A stretch of DNA of 11,601 bases, taken from contig JAXDBV010000294.1 of the NCBI GenBank assembly GCA_034678415.1, forward strand, positions 1 through 11,601, given 5' to 3'. The translations under genes were made by a program, and so were the position numbers. Source of the stretch: JAXDBV01 sp034678415. GTDB taxonomy: Bacteria > Bacteroidota > Bacteroidia > Bacteroidales > VadinHA17. Shown here in pieces: positions 1-7,740 of this stretch. How positions within the stretch are numbered: the stretch's first letter is position 1; the number at the start of each line of letters is the position of its first letter. The notes beneath the pieces are model-generated. The model was not told where the DNA came from, made no database searches, and saw nothing but the letters and a program-made list of their open reading frames with translations.

Positions 1-727
1 ACATGGATGCGTACACCGCCTCATGTTCATACAGGGTATCCCTGATGATTCCGATTTCGGGGTGCAGCCGGCACAGGGGGTCCTCAAACTGGTTTACCAC
101 CAGCCCTTTCCAGTTATATACGGGTGCCATGATCAGCTCTTCAAGAGGGATCCTTGGCTTTTCAGGGGTGACCTGCTCATAAGCCCACCGTGTGCTGATC
201 TGTATGCCGGGTATGACAACCATGAGGTAATACTTATCCAGGCTCATGTCGATTGGTTTTAGCAGTTCGCCTCTGCCCATGGCAAGCATAGGTTCGTTGA
301 ATACAAAGAACGGGCAGTCACTGCCCAGCTGAAGGGCAAAACTGGCGAGCCTGTACTTATCAATGCCCATCTGAAACATCTGGTTCAGCAGTTTCAGGGT
401 ATAGGTGCCGTCGGCCGATCCTCCGCCAAGACCGCTTCCCCCCGGAATGATCTTATGCAGATGGATGGCAACAGCCGGCAGGGGGTATGCCTGCTGTAAC
501 AGGCGGTATGCCTTAACGCAGGTGTTCTCCTCCGGCGGGATACCGATGCCCAGGCCTGTCTGTTTGAACAGCAGAGGCTCCGGTGATCCGTCAGGTGCCG
601 CGGTGACCTCGAGAATATCCGAAAGGCCGACAGGATAAAATACGGTTTCGATCTGATGATAACCGTCGGATCTTTTATCAACAACGTGCAACCCGAGGTT
701 TATCTTGGCGTTTGGAAATACAACCAT
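1..727 (-). CDS. ispE: 4-diphosphocytidyl-2-C-methyl-D-erythritol kinase (IspE), 3' end outside window
   Basis: GHMP-family kinase that uses ATP to phosphorylate the 2-hydroxyl of CDP-methylerythritol in the non-mevalonate (MEP) isoprenoid pathway, in the cytosol. From the ATG at 725-727 I read 242 codons without a stop; the family is usually about 270-285 residues, so only the C-terminal end (the stretch following AVYASM, normally a glycine/serine loop) is missing. Visible motifs are the N-terminal PNAKINLGL with Lys8, the glycine-rich ATP loop PGGSGLGGGSAD at 95-106, and LGSDCPFF with the likely catalytic Asp137. The ATP loop continues as DGT where I would expect DAA in most homologues, a mild deviation. 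The start is supported because PNAKINL normally lies within ten residues of the N-terminus. It is transcribed away from dnaB, and a candidate promoter lies 46 bp upstream. Identity is firm from the motif set. Confidence 0.95.
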   Translation of the reverse strand, partial: MVVFPNAKINLGLHVVDKRSDGYHQIETVFYPVGLSDILEVTAAPDGSPEPLLFKQTGLGIGIPPEENTCVKAYRLLQQAYPLPAVAIHLHKIIPGGSGLGGGSADGTYTLKLLNQMFQMGIDKYRLASFALQLGSDCPFFVFNEPMLAMGRGELLKPIDMSLDKYYLMVVIPGIQISTRWAYEQVTPEKPRIPLEELIMAPVYNWKGLVVNQFEDPLCRLHPEIGIIRDTLYEHEAVYASM

Positions 728-772
728 GAATTTCCCGTGTTTTGTATCGTTTGAATATTTATTTCAGGCAAA

Positions 773-801
773 CAAAGTTAAAGCACACAATGATAAAACA
801 A
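773..801 (-). promoter_or_regulatory. Candidate Bacteroidota-type promoter for ispE
   Basis: On the minus strand the -7 box TAACTTTG (773-780) matches the Bacteroidota consensus TAnnTTTG exactly. A TTG at 799-801 lies 18 bases upstream and could serve as the -33 element. The expected leader to the ispE ATG is about 40 bases. The -33 element lies inside the left arm of a 15-bp palindrome (798-812), so binding there could block the promoter. This is a pattern match without a mapped start site. Confidence 0.5.
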
Positions 802-812
802 TACAGTATTGT
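798..812. repeat. 15-bp perfect palindrome, possible operator between ispE and dnaB
   Basis: ACAATAC-A-GTATTGT has two perfect 7-base arms around a single A. It overlaps the candidate -33 element of ispE and lies about 80 bp upstream of the dnaB -33 element. There is no T-run typical of a terminator, and the single-base centre suits a dimeric repressor site better than an RNA hairpin. No regulator is encoded nearby, so its function is unknown. Confidence 0.4.
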
Positions 813-890
813 GATCGGGTTATGGAACATTTTTTCAACATTTTTCAGAGGGTAATAAACAGCCGTTGTTTATAACAAAAGCGTTGGCTC

Positions 891-923
891 TTTGGCTTCG
901 CGGTGGCTTAATCATTAATTTTG
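891..923 (+). promoter_or_regulatory. Candidate Bacteroidota-type promoter for dnaB
   Basis: TTTG at 891-894 and TAATTTTG at 916-923, separated by 21 bases, fit the TTTG / TAnnTTTG consensus of the Bacteroidota primary sigma factor. The dnaB ATG follows at 948, giving a short leader of roughly 18 bases, which is common in this phylum because Shine-Dalgarno pairing is little used. Confidence 0.6.
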
Positions 924-947
924 AAACGTGACCATTAATAAAAGAAC

Positions 948-2480
948 ATGGCTTTAAAGAACGGATTGCTCAAAACACCGAGGGCTGAGGCGATGAGCCT
1001 GGATATCGGAAAAATACCGCCGCAGGCGGTTGATATGGAGGAGGCGGTGTTGGGAGCCATTATGCTTGAGAAGGATGCGGTAATCTCGGTGCTGGATATC
1101 CTGAGGCCGGAAAGTTTTTACAAGGATGCCCACCAGAAAATTTTCCGGGCGGTGGTCGACCTGTCGTCGGCCGAGAAGCCTGTTGACCTGCTGACCGTGA
1201 CCGATGAGCTGAGAAAGAGGAATGAGCTGGATGTGATCGGCGGGCCTCTTTATCTCACACAGCTTACCAGTCGTGTGGCTTCGGCCGCCCATGTTGAGTA
1301 TCACGCACGTATCGTAGCACAAAAATTCATACAGCGTGAGCTGATCCGTGTCTCTTCCGAGATACAGAACAAAGCGTTTGACGATACCATTGATGTGGAC
1401 GACCTGCTTGATTTCTCGGAGAAGCAGCTGTTTGATGTGGCCGAGGGAAACATTAAGAAGGAGACGACCAAGATCAACGTGCTCATAGCACAAGCGATCG
1501 AACATATTCAGGAGGCCAGCCGGCGGGCAGACAACCTCAGTGGTGTCCCATCGGGATATACCAAGCTTGACCGTCTCACCTCGGGCTGGCAGAAATCCGA
1601 CCTTATTATTGTAGCGGCGCGTCCGTCGATGGGAAAGACCGCCTTTGCCCTGTCAATGGCAAGGAATGTGGCGGTGGATCACAGGCGCCCCGTGGCTGTC
1701 TTCTCACTCGAGATGTCGTCGCTTCAGCTGGTGAACAGGCTCATCGTGAGTGAGACGGAGCTTCCATCCGACAGGATCAAGAACGGGAAGCTCCAGGATT
1801 ATGAATGGCAGCAGCTTGATCTGCGGATAAAGAAACTGCTCGAAGCCCCCATATTCATTGATGATACACCGGCCATATCCATTTTCGAGTTCCGGGCCAA
1901 GTGCCGGAGGCTGAAAATTCAGCACGACATTCAGATGATTGTGGTTGATTATCTTCAGCTAATGACCGGACCTGTTGAGAACAAGGGCAACAGGGAGCAG
2001 GAGGTGAGCAATATTTCGCGATCGCTGAAAGCCATAGCCAAGGAGCTGGATGTGCCTATCGTGGCTCTCTCGCAGCTCAACCGTGCCGTGGAGACACGCA
2101 CCAGCGACCGGCGGCCTCAACTGTCTGACCTTCGTGAGTCGGGAGCGATTGAGCAGGACGCCGACCTGGTGATCTTTATTCACCGGCCCGAACGGTACGG
2201 CCTTACCGAAGATGAAGATGGAAACTCACTCATCGGTATTGCCAATATCATCCTGGCAAAGCACAGGAACGGGATGACAGGAGAGCTCCAGTTGCGGTTC
2301 AGGGATCACCTGGCCAAGTTTGCTGACCTGGAGACGGAGATCGTTGCTCCATTCCATGAGGAAGGGATAACTCCCGCCCTGACCGTCAGCTCTAAAATGA
2401 ACAATGAACAGGAACGAAGAAAAAGAAAATCCCGCGAAGCAGAAGACATTCCGCCAAAGGATGATTACGAACCTTTCTGA
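948..2480 (+). CDS. dnaB: Replicative DNA helicase DnaB
   Basis: Hexameric ATP-driven helicase that unwinds DNA 5' to 3' at the replication fork and recruits primase. At 510 residues it is slightly longer than the usual 450-470 because of a short N-terminal extension and a basic/acidic C-terminal tail (about 484-510). The N-terminal helical domain begins at IPPQAVDMEEAVLGA (about 23-37); a linker runs to about 190 and is followed by the RecA-like motor. Walker A is ARPSMGKT (224-231), the catalytic glutamate is in SLEMSS (Glu255), Walker B is IVVDYLQL (Asp334), the motif H3 glutamine is in ALSQLNR (Gln376), and LRESGAIEQDAD and AKHRNG supply the remaining nucleotide and subunit-interface residues. 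No intein interrupts it, although DnaB is a frequent intein host. The ATG has no Shine-Dalgarno sequence but follows a good phylum-type promoter. It converges with the permease gene, leaving only 53 bp between stops. Confidence 0.98.
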   Translation: MALKNGLLKTPRAEAMSLDIGKIPPQAVDMEEAVLGAIMLEKDAVISVLDILRPESFYKDAHQKIFRAVVDLSSAEKPVDLLTVTDELRKRNELDVIGGPLYLTQLTSRVASAAHVEYHARIVAQKFIQRELIRVSSEIQNKAFDDTIDVDDLLDFSEKQLFDVAEGNIKKETTKINVLIAQAIEHIQEASRRADNLSGVPSGYTKLDRLTSGWQKSDLIIVAARPSMGKTAFALSMARNVAVDHRRPVAVFSLEMSSLQLVNRLIVSETELPSDRIKNGKLQDYEWQQLDLRIKKLLEAPIFIDDTPAISIFEFRAKCRRLKIQHDIQMIVVDYLQLMTGPVENKGNREQEVSNISRSLKAIAKELDVPIVALSQLNRAVETRTSDRRPQLSDLRESGAIEQDADLVIFIHRPERYGLTEDEDGNSLIGIANIILAKHRNGMTGELQLRFRDHLAKFADLETEIVAPFHEEGITPALTVSSKMNNEQERRKRKSREAEDIPPKDDYEPF

Positions 2481-2533
2481 AAACAGTTGCCGGTACTGAA
2501 TGTGGTAAATACCCTTAAGAACGGATTCTCTCC

Positions 2534-4957
2534 TTATTCAAACTTTAATGCGTTCACCGGATGGGTGAGGGCTGTCCGCCATGCCTGTATGCTGATAGTA
2601 AGCATGGCTATGAAGAGGGCAATGAACCCGGGAAGGAGATAGATCAACAACCCGATGTTGGTGCGATAGGTGAAATTACGAAGCCATTCATTCATGAACA
2701 GGTATGACAGGGGTAATGACAACAGGTATGCGATGAATACCAGCCTGGCGAAATCTTTCAACAGCAGGATAATAATACTGGCCACATCGGATCCCAGCAC
2801 TTTTCTTATCCCTATTTCCCGGATGCGTGTTCTCGAGGCGAAGACGGCGAGGCCGAACAGGCCAATGCAGGCAATAATGATCGCAAGAAGGGTAAAGAGG
2901 CTTATCAGTGATCCTGATTTCTCCTCGTTCCGGTATTGTTTTTGCAGCTCGGAGGAGAGGAACTTATAGGTAAAGGGCTGATCGGGGTTAAACCTGCGCC
3001 ACACTTCTTCGATGTGAACGATTGCCCCCTGTTGCGAACCCGGTTTGATCCTGACCGACATGGTGTTCAGGTTCATGTGGGGGCCGGTAGTGCTGAACAT
3101 GACAAAGGAGATGATCTCCTCATGAAGCGAGTTGAAATGAAAATCCTTTACCACTCCAACCACCGTGAATTCCCAGCTCTCGCCTGTCAGGGTTTCCGTT
3201 TCAATCAGCCTTGCACCGATGGGATTGCTGAGCCCAAACTCTTTTACGGCCGACTCATTCAGTATGACGGAAAGAGAATCATTGAATTCCCTGGAAAAAC
3301 TCCTTCCGCTGACCAGTTCCATCTGCATGGTACGGATGAAATCTTCATCGATCACCATGCCCCGTGTGGTTTTTATCTCGGTATTGCGGTTCCCTATCTG
3401 GAACATCACTCCGAAATAAAATCCGCCGGAAACGGGGAAATTGGAAAAGGCAGCCGACTGCACCTCTGTGATTTTTTGGATTTCCTGCTTGAATGGATCA
3501 AGCTTTTCACCCATGAACCCAAGTCTTTCCAGGAGTACTACATTTTCCTTTGTGAATCCCAGGTCTCGCTGACGGATAAAGTTCATTTGCCGGTTAACCA
3601 GTAGGGTAACTGTAATCAGTACGATAGAGATGATGAACTGAAAAACCACCATGATGTTTCTTAGAACAATACCCAGGCGCGACCGGGAAAACTTGCCTTT
3701 GATAACCAGGGACGGCTGGAACCTTGACAGCACGAACGAGGGATATGATCCGGCCAGCAGGCCGATCAGAATGGCAAAGACAAGGAGGGAGGGGAGCGTG
3801 AGGGGATTACCGAAATAGTCCAGTTTAATGTCCTTTCCGGTGAGATTATTAAATGCGGGCAACACCAGTTCAATGATAAGGATGCTGAGGGACATGCTGA
3901 GAAGGCTGATAAGCACTGACTCGGACATAAATTGCCATCGGAGTTGACGGTTGCCGGCACCAGAAGTCTTACGTATCCCCACCTCACGTGCACGATCGGT
4001 CGACAGGGCGGTGGAGAGGTTGACAAAATTGACGCCTGCCAGCAGGAGGATGAAAAGGGCAATGAGAATGGAAACGAAGGTATACAATGCGCTGCCGTTC
4101 TGCTTCATCTCGTTTTGCAGGTTGGAATGAAGGTGTATTTGCCGCAGAGGCTGGAGGAAATAGCGGTAACCGTTTCCTGCGGCCACGTATTCACGGTAGG
4201 GGATACCCATGTTCTGCTCTATCTGCCCGGCAGCATACCGGGTTACCATGTCAGGGAATTTTTTCTCCACATCCGCTGCCCTCGTCCCTTCCCTGAGTTT
4301 TACGTAAATATGGGTGGAGAAAGCCGTATAGTTGTTTCGCTGGTTAAATCCCATATTTATATTCGAGACCAGTATGTCGAATTCCATATGGGAGTTGTGC
4401 GGAATGTCTTCACATACCCCTGTCACCATGAACTCGCCAAACTGTGTGCGGATCATTTTTCCTACAACGTCGCTTTCTCCAAAATACCTCCTTGCTGTGG
4501 ATCGCGTCATAACCAGTGAGGTGGGACTGCTGAGGGCGGACGAGGCATCTCCTTCAAGCATCTTGATGGAGAAGAAGTCGAAAAGGGTGGTGTCGCAAAA
4601 GGCAAGACCTGTTTCAATGAAAGTGACATCCTCGTACATGACGGCAATCTCAGCATTGACACGGACAATTCTCACGGCCTGTTCCACCTCGGGGAAATCC
4701 GTTTCAAGTACATCTTTGAAGGATTCAGGGACAACGGCATAATAAACCCGGTTATCGGGATACACCCTTTCAAGGGCCAGACGATAGATCCTGTCTGAGT
4801 GGGGTATAAACCTGTCGTAGGAAAATTCATCGATCACATGCATTATGATCAGTGAAAAACATGCAATGCCGATAGAAAGACCAACGATGTTGATGAGGGA
4901 GAAAAGCCTGTTCCTGCGCAGGTACCGAAATGCAACAAGAAAATTCTTCCTGATCAT
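2534..4957 (-). CDS. FtsX-like / MacB-type ABC transporter permease, orphan
   Basis: Integral inner-membrane protein of the MacB/FtsX (type VII ABC) family, whose members use cytoplasmic ATP hydrolysis to drive periplasmic movements in export or lipoprotein release. From the ATG at 4955-4957 it is 807 residues, typical of the large eight-span Bacteroidota form. Membrane segments fall near 19-41, 292-313, 347-368, 390-410, 434-454, 684-706, 738-756 and 768-792, with periplasmic domains at about 45-285 and 455-680. The FtsX half is duplicated: REVGIRKTSGA near 325-335 is mirrored by REIGIRKVLGS near 713-723. The frame stays open upstream to a TTG at 5015-5017, but MIRKNFLVAFRYL is the usual N-terminus, so I prefer the ATG. 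No ATP-binding subunit (LolD/MacB ATPase) or membrane-fusion partner lies in the window. Its substrate cannot be read from sequence. Confidence 0.93.
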   Translation of the reverse strand: MIRKNFLVAFRYLRRNRLFSLINIVGLSIGIACFSLIIMHVIDEFSYDRFIPHSDRIYRLALERVYPDNRVYYAVVPESFKDVLETDFPEVEQAVRIVRVNAEIAVMYEDVTFIETGLAFCDTTLFDFFSIKMLEGDASSALSSPTSLVMTRSTARRYFGESDVVGKMIRTQFGEFMVTGVCEDIPHNSHMEFDILVSNINMGFNQRNNYTAFSTHIYVKLREGTRAADVEKKFPDMVTRYAAGQIEQNMGIPYREYVAAGNGYRYFLQPLRQIHLHSNLQNEMKQNGSALYTFVSILIALFILLLAGVNFVNLSTALSTDRAREVGIRKTSGAGNRQLRWQFMSESVLISLLSMSLSILIIELVLPAFNNLTGKDIKLDYFGNPLTLPSLLVFAILIGLLAGSYPSFVLSRFQPSLVIKGKFSRSRLGIVLRNIMVVFQFIISIVLITVTLLVNRQMNFIRQRDLGFTKENVVLLERLGFMGEKLDPFKQEIQKITEVQSAAFSNFPVSGGFYFGVMFQIGNRNTEIKTTRGMVIDEDFIRTMQMELVSGRSFSREFNDSLSVILNESAVKEFGLSNPIGARLIETETLTGESWEFTVVGVVKDFHFNSLHEEIISFVMFSTTGPHMNLNTMSVRIKPGSQQGAIVHIEEVWRRFNPDQPFTYKFLSSELQKQYRNEEKSGSLISLFTLLAIIIACIGLFGLAVFASRTRIREIGIRKVLGSDVASIIILLLKDFARLVFIAYLLSLPLSYLFMNEWLRNFTYRTNIGLLIYLLPGFIALFIAMLTISIQAWRTALTHPVNALKFE

Positions 4958-5045
4958 ACCTGTATTTCCGATTTGCGAAACGGGGTTATTGCTGTAGTTC
5001 CCGAACAAGGATACCAAGGTAAAAGTTTCTTGCCATATTATTCAG

Positions 5046-5082
5046 TCTCCGGTGAGAATATTGAGTACTGTTTTTCCGGAGA
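5046..5082. repeat. Inverted repeat in the permease/helicase divergent region
   Basis: TCTCCGG (5046-5052) and CCGGAGA (5076-5082) are perfect 7-base inverted arms with a 23-base spacer containing AATATT and a five-T run. It lies in the 157-bp region between divergent start codons, where an operator or leader hairpin would be expected. The T-run lies inside the spacer, so it is not an intrinsic terminator. No convincing TAnnTTTG box was found for either gene here. Confidence 0.25.
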
Positions 5083-5114
5083 AAGACGGAAGTGGTTAAT
5101 ATTTATAACAAAAA

Positions 5115-6278
5115 ATGAAAGGAATGGTTAATTTTGACAGCAAAATATATCCGTTGAATTTCAAGGAATTTCTTTTACATCATGATGTTCTCGCAGGTGT
5201 TGATGCCATGGGTTTTACCGAGCCCACGCCGATACAGGTGCAAGTCATACCGCTGGTTATGGCTTCGCGGGATGTGATAGGCTGTGCCCAGACCGGAACG
5301 GGGAAAACGGCAGCATACCTGTTGCCCGTTATTCATCATGTACTGACTTCCGCCGAAGGAAGGGAGGGGATTAATACCCTTGTATTGGTACCCACCCGTG
5401 AGTTGGCCGTGCAGATTGACCAGCACCTGCAAGGATTCTCTTATTATACGGGTATCAGTTCCATGGCGGTTTACGGAGGTACCGATGCCGCCACCTGGGA
5501 AAGGGAAACCCGGGCACTGGACAGTCATACCGACATAATAATAGCCACGCCCGGACGGCTCATCTCTCACCTGGTTATGAACCATGTGCGTACCGCGAAC
5601 CTGAAACACCTGATCCTTGATGAGGCCGACCGTATGCTGGATATGGGATTTTACGACGACATCTTGCAGATCATCAGCTATCTGCCTAAGGAGCGTCAGA
5701 CACTGATGTTCTCAGCTACTATGCCGGACGAGATCAGAACCCTGGCGAAGAAGATCCTTGTCCGGCCGGCCGAGATCAATATTGCTGTTGCCACACCCGC
5801 CGAAGGAATACTGGAAGCCGTTTGTTTGGTTGAGGAGAAAGATAAGGTGCAGACCGTGAGCCGGTTGCTCCGGGGGAAAAACTACCTGACAAGCATTCTG
5901 ATATTCACCGCAACCAAGCGGGAAGCCAGCCGTCTCCGAAAGGAGTTTGAGAATTCAGGTTTCGTCACCGGTGCCGTCCATTCTGACCTGAAGCAGGCCG
6001 AACGGGAAGAAACCCTGCGACAGTTCAGGAACCGGCTGATACAGGTGATGATCGCCACCAATGTTCTTTCCAGGGGTATTGATATCGAAAATATTGACCT
6101 GGTGATCAATTTTAATGTGCCGAAGGATCCCGAGGATTATATTCACAGGATAGGCAGAACCGCCAGGGCTCAGAATACCGGTGTGGCTATTACCCTTGTA
6201 TCGGCTGCCGAGCGTAATGACCTCAAACGGATTGAACGTTTTCTCGGAAGGAGTATTTACAGGATACAAAACCCGTGA
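5115..6278 (+). CDS. DEAD-box ATP-dependent RNA helicase (RhlE-like)
   Basis: Cytosolic helicase that unwinds short RNA duplexes using ATP, of the class involved in ribosome assembly and RNA decay. The 387 residues are almost only the two RecA-like domains. Motifs in order: Q motif GFTEPTPIQ (33-41), motif I AQTGTGKT (58-65), PTRELA (93-98), TPGR (145-148), DEAD (169-172), SAT (200-202), IFTAT in motif IV (about 263-267), SRGIDI in motif V, and HRIGRTAR in motif VI (344-351). Motif V reads TNVLSRGIDI where TDVAARGIDI is the common form. The protein stops soon after the second domain and lacks the basic, RNA-binding C-terminal tail of many relatives, so substrate choice may depend on partners. 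A second in-frame ATG at 5124 is an alternative start. The RhlE group is the best guess; no specific gene symbol is justified. Confidence 0.95.
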   Translation: MKGMVNFDSKIYPLNFKEFLLHHDVLAGVDAMGFTEPTPIQVQVIPLVMASRDVIGCAQTGTGKTAAYLLPVIHHVLTSAEGREGINTLVLVPTRELAVQIDQHLQGFSYYTGISSMAVYGGTDAATWERETRALDSHTDIIIATPGRLISHLVMNHVRTANLKHLILDEADRMLDMGFYDDILQIISYLPKERQTLMFSATMPDEIRTLAKKILVRPAEINIAVATPAEGILEAVCLVEEKDKVQTVSRLLRGKNYLTSILIFTATKREASRLRKEFENSGFVTGAVHSDLKQAEREETLRQFRNRLIQVMIATNVLSRGIDIENIDLVINFNVPKDPEDYIHRIGRTARAQNTGVAITLVSAAERNDLKRIERFLGRSIYRIQNP

Positions 6279-6405
6279 GAAAGACTCCGATAATACCCAT
6301 CATCCGTCGAGGCCTACAAGTAAAGATATTTCGGTGGCAGTATCGCTTTCGGATGAACGTTGCAGTGAATGACAAATAAGGTGTATGACCCGATGAACAT
6401 AACAA
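6279..6405. other. 127-bp intergenic spacer between helicase and rmuC
   Basis: No gene, hairpin terminator or TAnnTTTG promoter box is evident here. Short frames run through it but have no independent support. The genes on both sides point the same way, so read-through or a promoter I cannot recognise are both possible. Confidence 0.4.
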
Positions 6406-7695
6406 ATGTATTATATGGAACTGGTGTATTTACTGGCGGGATTGATTACCGGTGGCCTGTTAATAGGGATCGTCTGCCTGATTCTTTCCCGTCAATTAAG
6501 GCGATTCCTTGATCAGAAGATTAACGATCTTACGGTAGCGCTGGAAGCTTCAAGGAAGGATCTGGCTGACAAGGATGAAAAGATCATCATTCTGACCCGT
6601 GAGCTTGCGAGCCGCGAAGCCGACCTGAAAAATATGCAGGAGATCCTGGCAGGTCAGAAGCAAGAGATGGAAGCCATCAGGGAAAAGTTTACTCACGAGT
6701 TCAGGAACCTGGCCAATGAAATCATGGATGAGAAGAGCCGGAAATTCACGGAACAGAACAAGGTCAACATTGAGCAGATCCTGAAGCCCCTGGGAGAGAG
6801 ACTGAAGGAGTTCAAAGAAAAGGTGGAAAATGTTTACGGGGAAGAGAGCCGGCAACGGTTCCACCTGGGCAAGGAGATTGAGAAGCTGGTGACGATGAAC
6901 CAGATGTTGAGCGATGAAGCGAAGAATCTTACACGGGCACTCAAGGGTGAATCGAAGACACAGGGTAACTGGGGAGAAATGATCCTGGAGAGGATATTGG
7001 AAAAGTCGGGGTTGACACGTGACCGTGAATATGCGGTGCAGGCTGCCTTTACAAATGAAGATGGACGCCGTATACAGCCCGATGTGCTGGTATACTACCC
7101 CGGCAACCGCACAGTGATCATCGATTCGAAGGTGTCACTCACCGCTTATGAGAGGTATATGTCCTCAGATGATACAGAGGAACAGGAGCAGGCCGTCAGG
7201 GACCACCTGACATCGGTGAAAAGACATGTTCAGGAACTCAGCCAGAAGAGCTATCACACCATTTACGACCTCAGAAGCCTTGATTTTGTGATGCTCTTCA
7301 TGCCTGTTGAACCGGCTTACTATCTTGCCCTGCAACAGGATCCCGAGCTGTGGGGATACGCCTACGAGAGGAAGGTACTCCTGATGAGCCCCACCAATCT
7401 GCTGGCCGCCCTGAAACTGATTGAGAGCATGTGGAGGATAGAATACCAGAATACCAATGCACAGCAGATCGCAGAACAGGGAGGTGCCCTTTATGACAAG
7501 TTCGTTGCCTTTATCGAGGATATGGACGAGCTTGGCAAAAAACTGGAAGGCGCCAGGAAGAGCTTTGACGATTCGATGAACAAGTTGAAATACGGCAAGG
7601 GTAACCTGGTGAAGAGGGCAGAAACCCTGAGAACACTCGGGGCTAAAACAAAAAAGAACCTGCCGCAGCAATTACTGCCCGGAGATGATGAGTAA
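6406..7695 (+). CDS. rmuC: DNA recombination protein RmuC
   Basis: RmuC-family protein, a predicted membrane-anchored nuclease; in E. coli its loss raises recombination at short inverted repeats. The 429 residues contain an N-terminal membrane anchor (about 5-27), a long charged coiled coil (about 30-180), and the conserved domain. That domain begins at GNWGEMILERILEKSGL (187-203) and contains a PD-(D/E)XK-like signature, Pro215-Asp216 followed by IIDSK (Asp240, Lys242), then SYHTIYDLRSLDFVMLFMPVE and LLMSPTNLLAALK. The core looks intact. The codons ATG-TAT-TAT-ATG at 6406 give two start choices; the second (6415) gives MELVYLLAG, which resembles relatives equally well. It sits 127 bp after the helicase and 45 bp before the TonB-like gene, all on one strand, so co-transcription with the TonB-like gene is plausible. 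Function is inferred from the family. Confidence 0.95.
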   Translation: MYYMELVYLLAGLITGGLLIGIVCLILSRQLRRFLDQKINDLTVALEASRKDLADKDEKIIILTRELASREADLKNMQEILAGQKQEMEAIREKFTHEFRNLANEIMDEKSRKFTEQNKVNIEQILKPLGERLKEFKEKVENVYGEESRQRFHLGKEIEKLVTMNQMLSDEAKNLTRALKGESKTQGNWGEMILERILEKSGLTRDREYAVQAAFTNEDGRRIQPDVLVYYPGNRTVIIDSKVSLTAYERYMSSDDTEEQEQAVRDHLTSVKRHVQELSQKSYHTIYDLRSLDFVMLFMPVEPAYYLALQQDPELWGYAYERKVLLMSPTNLLAALKLIESMWRIEYQNTNAQQIAEQGGALYDKFVAFIEDMDELGKKLEGARKSFDDSMNKLKYGKGNLVKRAETLRTLGAKTKKNLPQQLLPGDDE

Positions 7696-7740
7696 AAAGA
7701 TATTCTTAACCGTCATATAACAACCAATACCATTCCTTGT

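Noticed and set aside
954..1505. 183-codon minus-strand frame opposite dnaB
   Set aside because: It lies wholly within dnaB, whose motifs are intact; the antisense translation has no domain features.
2936..4519. Long plus-strand frames (222 and 195 codons) opposite the permease gene
   Set aside because: They are antisense to a full-length permease with clear membrane and FtsX motifs, and their translations show no recognisable domain.
4958..5017. Upstream TTG start for the permease
   Set aside because: It would add 20 polar residues before the standard MIRKNFLVAFRYL N-terminus; a TTG start is unlikely when a suitable ATG follows.
6181..6405. Short frames in and around the helicase-rmuC spacer on both strands
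   Set aside because: They are about 60 codons, overlap the helicase 3' end, and have no motif, membrane span or start context in their favour.
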